Assembly: GCF_029504735.1 (NCBI RefSeq)
Contig: NZ_JAQFIP010000002.1
Span: 186,001 to 250,000 of the forward strand
Source: Ereboglobus sp. PH5-10
GTDB taxonomy: Bacteria > Verrucomicrobiota > Verrucomicrobiia > Opitutales > Opitutaceae
Direction of reading: 5' to 3'
Length of the DNA stretch: 64,000 bases
Made by a program: the position numbers and the translations under genes. The notes beneath the pieces are model-generated. The model did no database searches. It was not told the origin of the DNA and saw nothing but the letters and a program-made list of their open reading frames with translations. Of this stretch, positions 51,763 through 61,897 are shown piece by piece; position 1 is the first letter of the stretch; every line of letters starts with the position of its first letter.

Positions 51763-52650
51763 ATGACCCCCGACCTTAAAAAAATGATCGCCCTGCTTCC
51801 CTCGCCGAAGCACCCGCTGCGCGGACGCCGGACGGTGCCGCTCAACCTGCCCGAAAACATCATTTGTTTTGGCCGGCGCGAGGCCTCCGCCCTCAACCAG
51901 CCACAACGCGGACGCGCGCTGCACCGCCGCTTCGTGCTCATGCTCGCGCTTCAAACGGGTGTGACCGTGCGCGTGGACGACCGCGAAATCACATTAAACG
52001 AAGGCGAGGGCCTGATGGTGTTTCCGTTTCAATTTCACGACTACACAAACCCCGGCGACGAGACGCTGCAATGGCTGTTCATCACGTTCGACCTTGTGGA
52101 CGACGGGACGATGCAGGCGTTGCGCTACCAGCCGTTCGCGATTTCGCCCGCGATGCGATCACTCGCGACGGAGCTGGTCGCGACCTACTTAAAAACCGGC
52201 CCCTCTGCCAACGACCTCATCACGCTGCAACTCTCGCTCCTGCTCGCGCACATCCGGCAGACGAAACCCGCCTCGCAACGCCGCGCCAAGCCCACGCTCG
52301 CGCCGGGCCTCTTCACCAGGGTCAACGAAATCGTCGAGGACAAGGCGCAGCCGCCAAACGTGAAGGTGATGGCCTCGACGCTCGGAATCAGCGTGAGCCA
52401 TCTGCGCGCGCGCTTCCGCGAATCGTGCGGTGTGAGCCTGGGCAAACACCTGCGCCGCGTGCGCCTGGAAAAAGCGCGTGGTCTCCTGCGCCTGAGCACG
52501 CGCCGAGTGACGGAAATCGCCGAGATGTGCGGTTTCTCGTCGGTCTACACCTTCAGCCGCGCCTTCCACACCGCCTACGGTGTCGCCCCCCTGAACTACC
52601 GCAAGGGCGGCCATGTGAAATTGCAGACAAGCCAGAGGAAGAAAAAATAA
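51763..52650 (+). CDS. AraC-family transcriptional regulator (nagB operon)
   Basis: 295 residues. An N-terminal cupin-like sensor (VTVRVDDREITLNEGEGLMV, FPFQFHDYTNPGDETLQWLF) precedes two helix-turn-helix motifs at the C-terminus (VKVMASTLGISVSHLRARFR and VTEIAEMCGFSSVYTFSRAF). It is divergent from the nagB-GH20-symporter-ROK unit across a 226-bp gap with direct repeats, so it most likely controls that operon in response to an amino sugar or its phosphate. Its architecture parallels the AraC protein at 40495-41460. It is convergent with xerC, 33 bp away. Confidence 0.88.
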   Translation: MTPDLKKMIALLPSPKHPLRGRRTVPLNLPENIICFGRREASALNQPQRGRALHRRFVLMLALQTGVTVRVDDREITLNEGEGLMVFPFQFHDYTNPGDETLQWLFITFDLVDDGTMQALRYQPFAISPAMRSLATELVATYLKTGPSANDLITLQLSLLLAHIRQTKPASQRRAKPTLAPGLFTRVNEIVEDKAQPPNVKVMASTLGISVSHLRARFRESCGVSLGKHLRRVRLEKARGLLRLSTRRVTEIAEMCGFSSVYTFSRAFHTAYGVAPLNYRKGGHVKLQTSQRKKK

Positions 52651-52683
52651 CCCCTTCGCCTGCGCCGCGGAATCGCCGCCATG

Positions 52684-53628
52684 TTACGTCGCCCGAGGAT
52701 GGGCTTTTTTATAGATGTCACGAAGGCGCGCCACGCTCACATGCGTGTAAACTTGTGTCGTGCTCAGGCTCGCATGGCCGAGCAACTCCTGCACGAGCCG
52801 CAAGTCCGCCCCCGCGTTGAGCAAGTGCGTGGCGTAGCTGTGGCGCAGCTTGTGCGGCGAAATCTCCAGCGGCAAGTCGGCCAGCGCGAGATAGCGCTTC
52901 AACAACAACTGCACCTCGCGCACCGTTATGCGCGCGCCGCCCTTTGTCACGAGCACGGGCGATCCCGGCGTTTTCCCCTGCGCGAAGCCGGCGCGAAATT
53001 TATTCAGCACCGCCATCGCCACGCGGCCCAGCGGGCAAAGGCGCTCCTTGTTTCCCTTGCCCAGAACGCGGGCGACTCCGCTCTCAAAATCAATGTCTCC
53101 ATAATTGAGCGCCGCGAGTTCGCTCACGCGCAATCCGCCCCCGTAAAGCAGTTCCATCGCAAGCCGGTCGCGCCACGCCATGAACGGATCGATCGTCTCG
53201 TTTTCGAGCAGGAGCATGGGCCCGTTGAGCAGGCGGCGCATTTGTTCCTCGGTGAGAAATTTGGGCAGGCGTTTTTCAACTTTCGGCAACGGCACACCCG
53301 TGAACGGATTCGCCGCAAGCCGTCCCTGGCGCATCCAATACCTGTAAAACGCGCGCAAGCCCGACACATGATTGTGCAGCGTCTTTCGATCAAAGCGCGC
53401 CTGCGACTCGATTACGAAGTCGCGCACATCGCGCGCGTTGAGCGCCGCGAAGGTATCGTCACCGCGCGCCAGTTTCGCGCCCTCAATCCAGCGCCAGAAA
53501 TCCTCGAACGCCTGCCGGTAGTTGCGCACCGTGTAGCGCGAGTAGCGGCGCTCCTTGGCTAGAAAATCGAGAAACGGCGCAAGCCAGTCGCGGGCGATGG
53601 CATCGGGGATGGGCGGGAGTTGGTTCAT
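52684..53628 (-). CDS. xerC: XerC/XerD-type tyrosine recombinase
   Basis: 314 residues from the ATG at 53628 (a TTG 12 bp upstream is less likely). The SAM-like N-terminal domain (FLDFLAKERRYSRYTVRNYR) is followed by the catalytic domain with Arg167 (GGGLRVSEL), Lys191 (GKGNKERLCPLG), His259 and Arg262 (SPHKLRHSYATHLL), His285 (LLGHASLSTTQ) and nucleophile Tyr294 (VYTHV). The full catalytic set and length fit chromosome-dimer resolvases acting at dif. No integrase-associated att sites or phage genes are nearby, supporting the housekeeping role over a mobile-element integrase. Confidence 0.93.
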   Translation of the reverse strand: MNQLPPIPDAIARDWLAPFLDFLAKERRYSRYTVRNYRQAFEDFWRWIEGAKLARGDDTFAALNARDVRDFVIESQARFDRKTLHNHVSGLRAFYRYWMRQGRLAANPFTGVPLPKVEKRLPKFLTEEQMRRLLNGPMLLLENETIDPFMAWRDRLAMELLYGGGLRVSELAALNYGDIDFESGVARVLGKGNKERLCPLGRVAMAVLNKFRAGFAQGKTPGSPVLVTKGGARITVREVQLLLKRYLALADLPLEISPHKLRHSYATHLLNAGADLRLVQELLGHASLSTTQVYTHVSVARLRDIYKKAHPRAT

Positions 53629-53672
53629 CGCGCGGATCAAATCTCAAGCCTGGAAATCCCAAGAAACGGCAA

Positions 53673-54383
53673 TCAAGCGCCGGCGTTTTTTGTGATTCCA
53701 GAATTCGCGAGTTTCTCCTCGACCGCGTCCATCACCCCCGTCGCGTGCAATCGCAACGCGCCCTCCGGATCAAGCCCGCGCTGGCGGGCGGCGGCGGCGA
53801 TCTCGAAAAGCATCCTGCCGAGCGCCGCCTCGTCGAGCCGGGAGGCGATCTCGTTTACGCGCGCGGCATCGACAATGTCCTCGTGAGGAAGTTTTTTCTT
53901 TTCGATTTGTTTCCAAACCGTTTCGGCAAACATGAGCGCGGGCAGGCGCGGCGGCAGGTCCTTGAAAAGTTTCTCCCTGGTCGTGTCGATCCCCTTGGCG
54001 GCCTTTTCCCGCAACTTGATCTGGTCCCATTGCGTGACGACCTTGTCCGGCGTGTCCACGCCGCCGTTGTCGGAGCCGAACACATGCGGATGGCGCCGGA
54101 TGAGTTTTTCGTTTATGTCGCGCGCCACATCCTCGAAGTCGAACAACCCGCGCTCCTCGGCGAGGCGCGAGTGGAACACAACCTGGATGAGCACGTCGCC
54201 CAGCTCCTCGCGCATGTGATCCATGTCGCCGCGGTCGATTGTCTCAAGCAGCTCGCTCGTTTCGTCGATAAGGCAGCGCGCGAGCGTGGCATGCGTCTGC
54301 TCCTGGTCCCAAGGGCATCCGCCCGGCTCGCGCAGGCGCGCCATTGTGCGTTTTAGTTTTTCGATTTCGCTGGGTTCGCTCAT
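53673..54383 (-). CDS. mazG: Nucleoside triphosphate pyrophosphohydrolase MazG
   Basis: 236 residues from the ATG at 54383 (MSEPSEIEKLK). MazG hydrolyses NTPs to NMP and PPi and cleans the nucleotide pool. The first MazG domain has REPGGCPWDQEQTHATLARC and the metal motif LIDETSELLETIDRGDMDHM then REELGDVLIQVVFHSRLAEE; a second, weaker repeat follows (LFEIAAAARQRGLDPEGALR). Both are typical of the tandem-domain bacterial type. It is upstream of xerC on the same strand with 44 bp between, and divergent from the kinase gene. Confidence 0.93.
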   Translation of the reverse strand: MSEPSEIEKLKRTMARLREPGGCPWDQEQTHATLARCLIDETSELLETIDRGDMDHMREELGDVLIQVVFHSRLAEERGLFDFEDVARDINEKLIRRHPHVFGSDNGGVDTPDKVVTQWDQIKLREKAAKGIDTTREKLFKDLPPRLPALMFAETVWKQIEKKKLPHEDIVDAARVNEIASRLDEAALGRMLFEIAAAARQRGLDPEGALRLHATGVMDAVEEKLANSGITKNAGA

Positions 54384-54553
54384 GTTGGGATTGATACTCG
54401 CGCGCGCGCCGATTTCAAACGACAAAAACACACTTCCCTCGCAAATACCAAATCACCGCGCAATCCGGCGCCCGCACGACCATGCAGCATGTTTCGTGCT
54501 AGATTCTCCTTTCATCACTTGCCAGAGTCCAAAACCCTCTTTTCTTAACACTC

Positions 54554-55558
<1,005 letters not shown>

Positions 55559-55604
55559 ATCGAGCCTCGCGCACACCGGGGCAGTTTACACTCCGCATTC
55601 ACGC

Positions 55605-57167
55605 ATGAGCGGCAACCTCAACCAAGGACTCCAGCAACGCCAGACGCAAAACCTCGTTCTTGCGCCCCAGCTCCGCCAGTCCTTGAAAATCCTCCAGGTT
55701 GCCGCCCTTGATCTCCGCTCAGTCATCCAGGAGGAACTCCAGTCCAACCCCACCCTGGAGGAACTCGCCAACGACACCGGCTCTATCTCGCTCGAGCGCG
55801 CCGCCGAGGACGCCGCCAATCGCGACGATCCCGCCGGGGACAATACCATCGACCGCCCCAATTCCGACGACCCCGGCAGCGACGACGCCACCACGCACAT
55901 CCTCCCCGCCGACGACACTCCGGACGACAACTCCCGTCCCGAAGCCCTCGATTTTTCCAACGGCAAGGAATACGAAATTCTCCAAAAACTCGACCAAGAC
56001 TGGCACGACCACATGGCCAACGCCGGCGGCGCCCAGCCCTACACCTCCGACGACGCCGAAAAGCGCCAGCACTTTCTCGAATCCATCACCGCCGAAACCT
56101 CCCTGCAGGAACACCTACGCGAACAAGCCGACCTCGCCGACCGCTCGCCCCAAACCACCGAGGCTCTTAACTATCTCATCGGCTCGCTCGACGACCGCGG
56201 CTACCTCACCCAATCCCCGAACGACATCGCCCTCCAAACCGGCCTTCCCCTCGACGCCGTCCAGAAAGCCCACCGCCTCCTCCAAACATTCGACCCCACC
56301 GGCATCGGCGGTGAAAACATCCAGGAATGCCTCCTCATTCAGCTCGCCGCCAAAAACCGCGCGGACAGCCTCGCCGCGAGCATCATTCGCGACCACTTTG
56401 ACCTTCTCACACGCCGCCGCATCCCCGAACTTGCGCGAAAGCTCGCCGTCCCCGCCGACGATGTGCAGGCAGCCATCGCGGAAATCGGCGCGCTCGACCC
56501 CGCTCCCGGACGCCGTTTCGCCCACGACAGCAATCGCGTCGTCATCCCCGACGTCACCGTCACCAAGGACGGCGACGAATGGAAAATCGAGCTCAACAAC
56601 GATTATATTCCCCGGCTCCGAATCTCCAACACCTACCGCGAACTCATAGCCAAGGGCGGCCTCACCAAACAAGAGCGCGACTACATTCAGGAACGCATTC
56701 GTTCCGGCAAGTTTCTCATCAACTCCATCGAGCAACGCCAGCAAACCATCGAACGCATCACTCGTGAAATCCTAAAAATCCAGCGCGAGTTTTTCGAGGA
56801 AGGCGTTTCGAAGTTAAAACCCCTCACCATGATCCAAATCGCCGACATTGTCGGCGTGCACGAAACAACCGTCAGCCGCGCCATCGCCAACAAATACATC
56901 AAAACCCCGCACGGCACATTCGAGTTCAAATACTTTTTCACGTCCGGCTACCAAGCCGGCGACGGCGCCGCCGTATCAAACACAAGTGTGAAGGAAATGA
57001 TCGCCGACCTTATTGCCGTCGAGGATCGCGCGCACCCCCTCAGCGACCAGGACCTCGTCGAAAAACTCGCCGAAAAAAGCATCACAATCGCCCGCCGCAC
57101 CGTGGCGAAATATCGCGAGGAACTGAACATCCTCCCCAGCAACCTCCGCCGCGACTACACCGGATAA
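55605..57167 (+). CDS. rpoN: RNA polymerase sigma-54 factor
   Basis: 520 residues. Region I is Gln/Leu-rich (QTQNLVLAPQLRQSLKILQV) and interacts with AAA+ enhancer proteins; region II (~50-130) is an acidic Asp-rich linker. The core-binding and DNA-binding parts are present (FDPTGIGGENIQECLLIQLA; DIVGVHETTVSRAIANKYIK). The RpoN box ARRTVAKYRE, which reads the -24 element, is at residues 496-505. Sigma-54 needs enhancer-binding proteins; none is in the window. The upstream kinase gene is likely in the same transcript. Confidence 0.97.
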   Translation: MSGNLNQGLQQRQTQNLVLAPQLRQSLKILQVAALDLRSVIQEELQSNPTLEELANDTGSISLERAAEDAANRDDPAGDNTIDRPNSDDPGSDDATTHILPADDTPDDNSRPEALDFSNGKEYEILQKLDQDWHDHMANAGGAQPYTSDDAEKRQHFLESITAETSLQEHLREQADLADRSPQTTEALNYLIGSLDDRGYLTQSPNDIALQTGLPLDAVQKAHRLLQTFDPTGIGGENIQECLLIQLAAKNRADSLAASIIRDHFDLLTRRRIPELARKLAVPADDVQAAIAEIGALDPAPGRRFAHDSNRVVIPDVTVTKDGDEWKIELNNDYIPRLRISNTYRELIAKGGLTKQERDYIQERIRSGKFLINSIEQRQQTIERITREILKIQREFFEEGVSKLKPLTMIQIADIVGVHETTVSRAIANKYIKTPHGTFEFKYFFTSGYQAGDGAAVSNTSVKEMIADLIAVEDRAHPLSDQDLVEKLAEKSITIARRTVAKYREELNILPSNLRRDYTG

Positions 57168-57423
57168 AAAACCAATCGCGGAAACGCGAAAGGGCGGAAA
57201 TGTCTTGCTCCGCAAACCATGATTTCGGCGAAAACTCGCGGGATTAAATGTCACTGGAAATCATTGATCGCCGAATCATCAAAACACGAGATTGCGCCCC
57301 CGTGTTTGATTCTTTTCCGCGCTTTTCACTCTTCAGCGTTTCCGCGATTAAAAAACACTGCGAACAACTTTTTCGCATAATCGCTCGACGAATCCGCGCG
57401 CGCTCGCACAGTGACCGTCACTC

Positions 57424-58839
57424 ATGCGCAGTCTCGTCAGCAAATTCCCGGTTTCGTCACTCATCCCGCTCTTCGCCACTTTCGTCGCGCTTTTCGGACT
57501 CGCGGGCTGCACCTCCGAACCCACTCCCGCCGACACGCGCATTTCGCCCGTCACAACCGCGCAGACACCAGTCATCACCGCGCCCTCCCAGCAACGGCCC
57601 GCGACACCGGTCACGCCCGCAAACGCCGCGTCACCCGTCATTCCGCGCGACACCTCGCCCGCCATCATGCTCGGCATCGACGTGCTTGAAGCCGAGGGCT
57701 TCCGACAGATCGCCGGCAAACGCATCGGCCTCCTCTCCCACCCCGCCGGAGTCAACCGCCACGGCGTTAGCACAATCGACGTTCTCCTCCGCGCTAAAAA
57801 CGCTAAACTCGTCGCCCTCTTCGGCCCCGAGCACGGCATCTATGGCAACGCGCCCGCCAGCCAAAACATCGCCGACACCATCGACAAGCGCACCGGCCTC
57901 CCCGCCTATTCCCTCTACGGCAAAAACCGCCGCCCCACCAAGGAGCAACTCAAGGGTCTCGACGCGCTCGTCATCGACATGCAGGACATCGGCGTGCGCT
58001 CCTACACTTTTTCCGTCTGCATGAAATACGCCATTGAAGCCTGTTTCGAGCACGGCGTCGAAGTCATCGTCCTCGACCGCCCCAATCCCCTCGGCGGCCT
58101 CAAGGTTGACGGGCCCATCCTCGACAAAACCCTCTTCAGCGGCGTCGGACAAATGCCCATCCCCTACGTCCACGGACTCACAATGGCCGAACTCGCCCGC
58201 ATGACAGTCGGCACCCCCGGCTGGCTCGACGTCTCCGCCAACATCAAAGGCCGCCTCACCGTCGTCCCCATGCGCGGCTGGCGCCGCGCCATGCGCTGGC
58301 CCGAAACCGGCCTGCGCTTCGTGCCCACCTCGCCCTACATCCGCGATTTCCACGCCTGCGTCGGCTACGCCATGACCGGCCTCGGCTGCCAGATTGGCGG
58401 CTTTAAGCATGGCATCGGCACGCAATTCCCATTCCGGGGACTCTCCCACAAGGCGCGCTCCGTCAATTTGCTCTTGCGCGATCTCAACGCGCTCAAGACC
58501 CCCGGCCTCGGTTTCCGCAAAATCACCCTCACCGCCCCCAACGGCTCGCCCAAGGGCGACGGTATTTTTGTGGAAGTGACCGATTGGGATTCCTGGCGTC
58601 CGACCGAGCTCAGCTTCCACCTCATGCGCCTCGCCTGTGCTTACAATGCGCAAAACCCCTTTGCAGCCGCCAGCCCCGCCTCCGCCCGCAGCTTCAACAT
58701 CCACACCGGCAGCCGTTGGTGGTGGAACACCATCGTAAAGGACGGCGCCAGCATCGACGTCAACCTATTCCTCCGCGCATGGCACCGCGAATGCCTGAAA
58801 TTCCAAGGCGCGAGCCGTCAGTTTTGGCTTTATAATTAA
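57424..58839 (+). CDS. namZ: DUF1343 lipoprotein, NamZ-like exo-beta-N-acetylmuramidase (GH171)
   Basis: 471 residues. A lipoprotein signal ends LFGLAGC with Cys29, followed by a Thr/Pro/Ala linker (~30-80). The DUF1343 domain (~82-471) has IGLLSHPAGVNR, FGPEHGIYG (Glu136), DMQDIGVRSYTF, LDRPNPLGG and FKHGIGTQFPF. NamZ enzymes cleave MurNAc from the non-reducing end of peptidoglycan fragments. Being a lipoprotein, it would act at the envelope on its own or scavenged cell wall. It stands alone: no murQ or amgK homolog is in the window. Confidence 0.88.
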   Translation: MRSLVSKFPVSSLIPLFATFVALFGLAGCTSEPTPADTRISPVTTAQTPVITAPSQQRPATPVTPANAASPVIPRDTSPAIMLGIDVLEAEGFRQIAGKRIGLLSHPAGVNRHGVSTIDVLLRAKNAKLVALFGPEHGIYGNAPASQNIADTIDKRTGLPAYSLYGKNRRPTKEQLKGLDALVIDMQDIGVRSYTFSVCMKYAIEACFEHGVEVIVLDRPNPLGGLKVDGPILDKTLFSGVGQMPIPYVHGLTMAELARMTVGTPGWLDVSANIKGRLTVVPMRGWRRAMRWPETGLRFVPTSPYIRDFHACVGYAMTGLGCQIGGFKHGIGTQFPFRGLSHKARSVNLLLRDLNALKTPGLGFRKITLTAPNGSPKGDGIFVEVTDWDSWRPTELSFHLMRLACAYNAQNPFAAASPASARSFNIHTGSRWWWNTIVKDGASIDVNLFLRAWHRECLKFQGASRQFWLYN

Positions 58840-59050
58840 TGCCCGCGATTTTCTCCGCGGCGTTTCCCGATCTTGACTGCCATTCGCAAATGCGCACGGT
58901 TGGTGACTCATGACAAATAATTCAGGTGAGTCTGCAAAGTAATACACGCGCACTGGTGAACACTGTGAGCGAGAGAAGGCTTGGTTATGCCCCGGCAACC
59001 ATGGCGTCCCGTTCCGCAAAGTGGATCAGTGGCGTGTAAACATAGGTAAG

Positions 59051-59073
59051 GGAGCCTGCCGCAAGGCGGCTCC
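59051..59073 (+). terminator. Strong hairpin before the RNHCP gene
   Basis: GGAGCCTGCC, loop GCAA, GGCGGCTCC form a stable stem with one bulge. A T-run (GTGTTTTT) follows 17 nt later. It could terminate transcripts entering from the namZ side or be part of the RNHCP leader; the rest of the 266-bp gap shows no gene. Confidence 0.45.
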
Positions 59074-59105
59074 GGTTTATTGCCGCCGGGGTGTTTTTCA
59101 CACCT

Positions 59106-59486
59106 ATGTCTCATTTTACTGATCCGTCGCATCGCCGTCGGTCGAAACAACACACTTGTCATTCATCGCCAGCCGCATGGCTAAAATGCCGCCATTGCGG
59201 AGGCGAATTTTCACTTAACGCGCCGGGCACGCGGCATCGCAACCACTGCCCGTGGTGCCTCTGGAGCATCCACCTCGACGACAAACCGGGCGACCGAAAC
59301 TCGGATTGTCATGGAGGAATGGAGCCCATCGCCGTGAGCGCGTGCCCCGATGGAGAATGGCTGATCGTGCACCAATGCAAAACCTGCTTCGTCGTCCACA
59401 TAAACCGGATCGCCGGCGACGACAGCGAACGGGAGTTGCTAGGGCTCGCCGTGCGTCCGCTCAAACTATCGCCATTCCCAATATGA
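59106..59486 (+). CDS. RNHCP-domain zinc-ribbon protein
   Basis: 126 residues from the ATG at 59106 (MSHFTDPSH); a frame-extending ATG lies 15 bp upstream. The conserved RNHCP layout is complete: WLKCRHCGGEFSL, TRHRNHCPWCLWSIHLDDKP, a middle EPIAVSACPDGEW strand and VHQCKTCFVVHINRIAGDDS. The paired cysteines probably bind zinc. The family is small and its function is unknown, though nucleic-acid binding is likely for such ribbons. Flanks: namZ upstream, EEP hydrolase convergent downstream. Confidence 0.85.
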   Translation: MSHFTDPSHRRRSKQHTCHSSPAAWLKCRHCGGEFSLNAPGTRHRNHCPWCLWSIHLDDKPGDRNSDCHGGMEPIAVSACPDGEWLIVHQCKTCFVVHINRIAGDDSERELLGLAVRPLKLSPFPI

Positions 59487-59579
59487 TTGGGAACGGGATG
59501 CGCGGGGCACCCGAAACCGGGGCTTCGCGCATCCTGTTAACCCCCTCGCAAAATCATTCTCTCAATCAGCCTTAACCGC

Positions 59580-60497
59580 TCACCGCTTGCCCGCGTAAAC
59601 CAACTCCGCGGAAACAAAATAATGGTCGCTCGGATAGCGCCGGACGCCATCGACGAGGCGGCTGTCCTTGCTGATTTCGGCGGCGACGGGCTTGAGGAAC
59701 TTGTTGATGAGGATGTGATCGATCTTCACCCGCTTCTTCTCGCCTTCAGTTCCGCGAAAACCATGGAAGGTCGCGCCCGGCTCGGCGGGGCCGTGCACAA
59801 CCGCGTAACTGTCAGCCCAGCCTGCCGCCGTGGTTTTTTTCATGGGGCCGGAATTCATGCCGCAATTAAAGTCAGCCGTCATAAACGCGGCCGTGCCGGG
59901 CGGGAGAGTCTTCGCAAAATCAAGCATCACATCCATCTGCAACATGCGGACGGAATCGGAGTCGTGCTGCAGGTGCGCGTTGATAACGCACAGTTGTTTC
60001 CCGGTGACTTTGTCCTTCAGCAACACCCAGTTTGCCACGCGGCGCGTGCCGCCTTCGAATATGGAATTCTCAACATCCGGCGTGGGTGAGAGCCAGAAAC
60101 CGCCCTCGTTCATTTTTTTGAAACGCTTCGTCGAATACATGATGGGGTTTATGGGCTGCTTCGAGCGGTAAATGGTGTTGGAAAGCGTGAAGCCGGGCAT
60201 GGCTTTCATCAGGTAATCGGTGATGGCCGCGCGATTTTCCTGAATGCAATAAATGTCCGCGTTTTGGGCCATGATGGCATCGCGGCAGATGTCCTTCCTT
60301 TGGTCCCAGCCGTTGCCTGTTTTGTAGTCATCCTTCATCATTTGCCGCACATTGGCGGTGACGACCCTGAAGCCGTCGGTCGTCCGCCTCTTGCGAAGCG
60401 CGAATTCGCCGGAAGCCTGCGCCCAAATCGATCCCGAAAGTATCGAGAAAGTCAGTGCGATTGCGATTATGAGGGGGCATTTTTTTTGGTTTGTCAT
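59580..60497 (-). CDS. Secreted endonuclease/exonuclease/phosphatase-family protein
   Basis: 305 residues with signal peptide (LIIAIALTFSILSGSIWAQA). EEP signatures: VVTANVRQMM, YCIQENRAAI, VINAHLQHDSDSVRML, FMTADFNCGMNSG, VKIDHILINKF and YPSDHYFVSAEL. All metal and catalytic residues seem present. Exported members degrade nucleic acids, sphingomyelin or other phosphodiesters; substrate unknown. It is 75 bp downstream of the chagasin-like gene, on the same strand. Confidence 0.85.
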   Translation of the reverse strand: MTNQKKCPLIIAIALTFSILSGSIWAQASGEFALRKRRTTDGFRVVTANVRQMMKDDYKTGNGWDQRKDICRDAIMAQNADIYCIQENRAAITDYLMKAMPGFTLSNTIYRSKQPINPIMYSTKRFKKMNEGGFWLSPTPDVENSIFEGGTRRVANWVLLKDKVTGKQLCVINAHLQHDSDSVRMLQMDVMLDFAKTLPPGTAAFMTADFNCGMNSGPMKKTTAAGWADSYAVVHGPAEPGATFHGFRGTEGEKKRVKIDHILINKFLKPVAAEISKDSRLVDGVRRYPSDHYFVSAELVYAGKR

Positions 60498-60572
60498 GAT
60501 ATTAAGGGAATTGTTTCGAAGCGAAGGCTGAGGTTGCCTGGGGCGGTTTGCCAGATGGAGGCTTTGGCCCGC

Positions 60573-60980
60573 TCACTTTATCCTCACATTCACCGTGAAG
60601 GTTTTCACCGGCGGCCTGTCTTTTTGGGCGGCGTGTCGATAGATAAACTCGAGCGGCTGCTCGCCGATGTGGATTGTGCGCATCAGATAGGTGAACTTGC
60701 CCGGCTTGCCCGCTTCGGACGGGTTGGAATACCGTCCCTCAATCAGCGCCATTCCCGCCACATCCGGGGGCAGCGGACGCAACTCCCACATGTAGCCCGC
60801 GGCCATGTCGCCGGGCATCTCGATCACGAGCACATCGCCCAAAACGATGGTCGCATCCTTGGAGGGCTCGTCATTTTTCTGCACAACACTCACCTGGTGC
60901 GGCAGGCGCGCGGATTTCGAGCATCCGCCCGGCGCGAGAGCGGCGGCGGCAATGGAAATTATCAAAGTCAGTTTTTTCAT
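60573..60980 (-). CDS. Chagasin-like cysteine-protease inhibitor lipoprotein
   Basis: 135 residues. A lipobox ends LAPGGC (Cys20), so the mature protein is membrane-anchored. The I42/chagasin fold is suggested by GDVLVIEMPGDMAAGYMWEL (the NPTTGxxW loop equivalent), SEAGKPGKFTYLMRTIHIGE and EFIYRHAAQKDRPPVKTFTV. Chagasin family proteins block papain-type proteases with three loops. The first loop lacks the usual NPTTG. Together with the alpha-2-macroglobulin this is a second potential anti-protease defence. Neighbours: ispA upstream, EEP hydrolase downstream. Confidence 0.75.
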   Translation of the reverse strand: MKKLTLIISIAAAALAPGGCSKSARLPHQVSVVQKNDEPSKDATIVLGDVLVIEMPGDMAAGYMWELRPLPPDVAGMALIEGRYSNPSEAGKPGKFTYLMRTIHIGEQPLEFIYRHAAQKDRPPVKTFTVNVRIK

Positions 60981-61009
60981 CGAAATAGTTTTGAAGCGGG
61001 TGCGGGCGA

Positions 61010-61897
61010 TTATTTTCGCCGGTCGAGCATCGAAGTGATCAGGTCGCGCAGGAAAGTTGTGTCGCCGGGCAACTGCGCGAGCGCGGCGAGCGCGGCCTGC
61101 GTGTGCGTTTCGGCGTGGCGGCGCGCGCCTTCGATTCCATACAGGCGCACGTAGGTCGTCTTGCCCGACTTCGCGTCCTTGCCAACGGTCTTGCCAAGCG
61201 TGGCGCTGTCGGCCGTCGAATCGAGAATGTCGTCAACAACCTGAAACGCGTGCCCAAGTTCGCGCCCGAGTTCGCGAAGCGCGTCAAGCTCGCTTTCGGA
61301 AAGCAGGCCGCCGCACATGCCGCCCATGACAAGCGACGCGCGAATCATCGCCGCGGTTTTGTTGAGATGGATGTATTCGAGCTGCTCGCCGGTGGCGTCG
61401 ACTTTTTTCTCGGCAAGCAAATCCTCCATTTGTCCGCCGATGAGCTGCTCGCTGCCCGCGGCGGCGGCAAGCTCGCGCACGAGCGCGCGCGACAACTCGG
61501 CGTCGGCGGAGTAGTGCGTCGCCAGGAGCAAAAACGCGTGCGTGAGCAGCGCGTCGCCCGCGAGCAACGCCGTGGCCTCGTCATAGTGTTTGTGCGCGGT
61601 GGGGCGCCCCCTGCGCATGTCGTCGTTGTCCATGCACGGCAGGTCGTCGTGAAGCAGCGAATACGTGTGAATGCACTCGACGGCAACCGCCGCGGCAGCC
61701 GGATCGTGGAGCGGGTTGCCGCGCAGATCCGCCGCGGCAAGGAGCAGCACGGGGCGCAGCCGCTTGCCGCCCGCCTGCATGCCGTAGCGCATGGCCTCGT
61801 GCAAACGCGATGGACGCGCCGCGGCGGCGGGCAGGAGCCCGCCAATTGCCTGCTCGACGCGGGCGATGTGGGTGTTGAGCTTTGTTGTGAAATCCAT
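61010..61897 (-). CDS. ispA: Geranyltranstransferase / (E,E)-farnesyl diphosphate synthase
   Basis: 295 residues from the ATG at 61897. Both Asp-rich motifs of short-chain prenyl synthases are clear: HDDLPCMDNDDMRRGRP (first, with the two-residue insertion typical of type II bacterial FPP synthases) and QVVDDILDSTADSATLGKT (second). GGKRLRPVLLLAA and LAGDALLTHAF also fit. It makes farnesyl diphosphate for undecaprenyl, quinone and hopanoid synthesis. No dxs or xseB is next to it. The longer frame to 61969 adds Cys-rich sequence unlike the family. Confidence 0.92.
   Translation of the reverse strand: MDFTTKLNTHIARVEQAIGGLLPAAAARPSRLHEAMRYGMQAGGKRLRPVLLLAAADLRGNPLHDPAAAAVAVECIHTYSLLHDDLPCMDNDDMRRGRPTAHKHYDEATALLAGDALLTHAFLLLATHYSADAELSRALVRELAAAAGSEQLIGGQMEDLLAEKKVDATGEQLEYIHLNKTAAMIRASLVMGGMCGGLLSESELDALRELGRELGHAFQVVDDILDSTADSATLGKTVGKDAKSGKTTYVRLYGIEGARRHAETHTQAALAALAQLPGDTTFLRDLITSMLDRRK

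Noticed and set aside
52684-53628. Integrase of a mobile element
   Set aside because: Length, full catalytic set and lack of phage genes, tRNA or att repeats fit a XerC/XerD housekeeping recombinase better.
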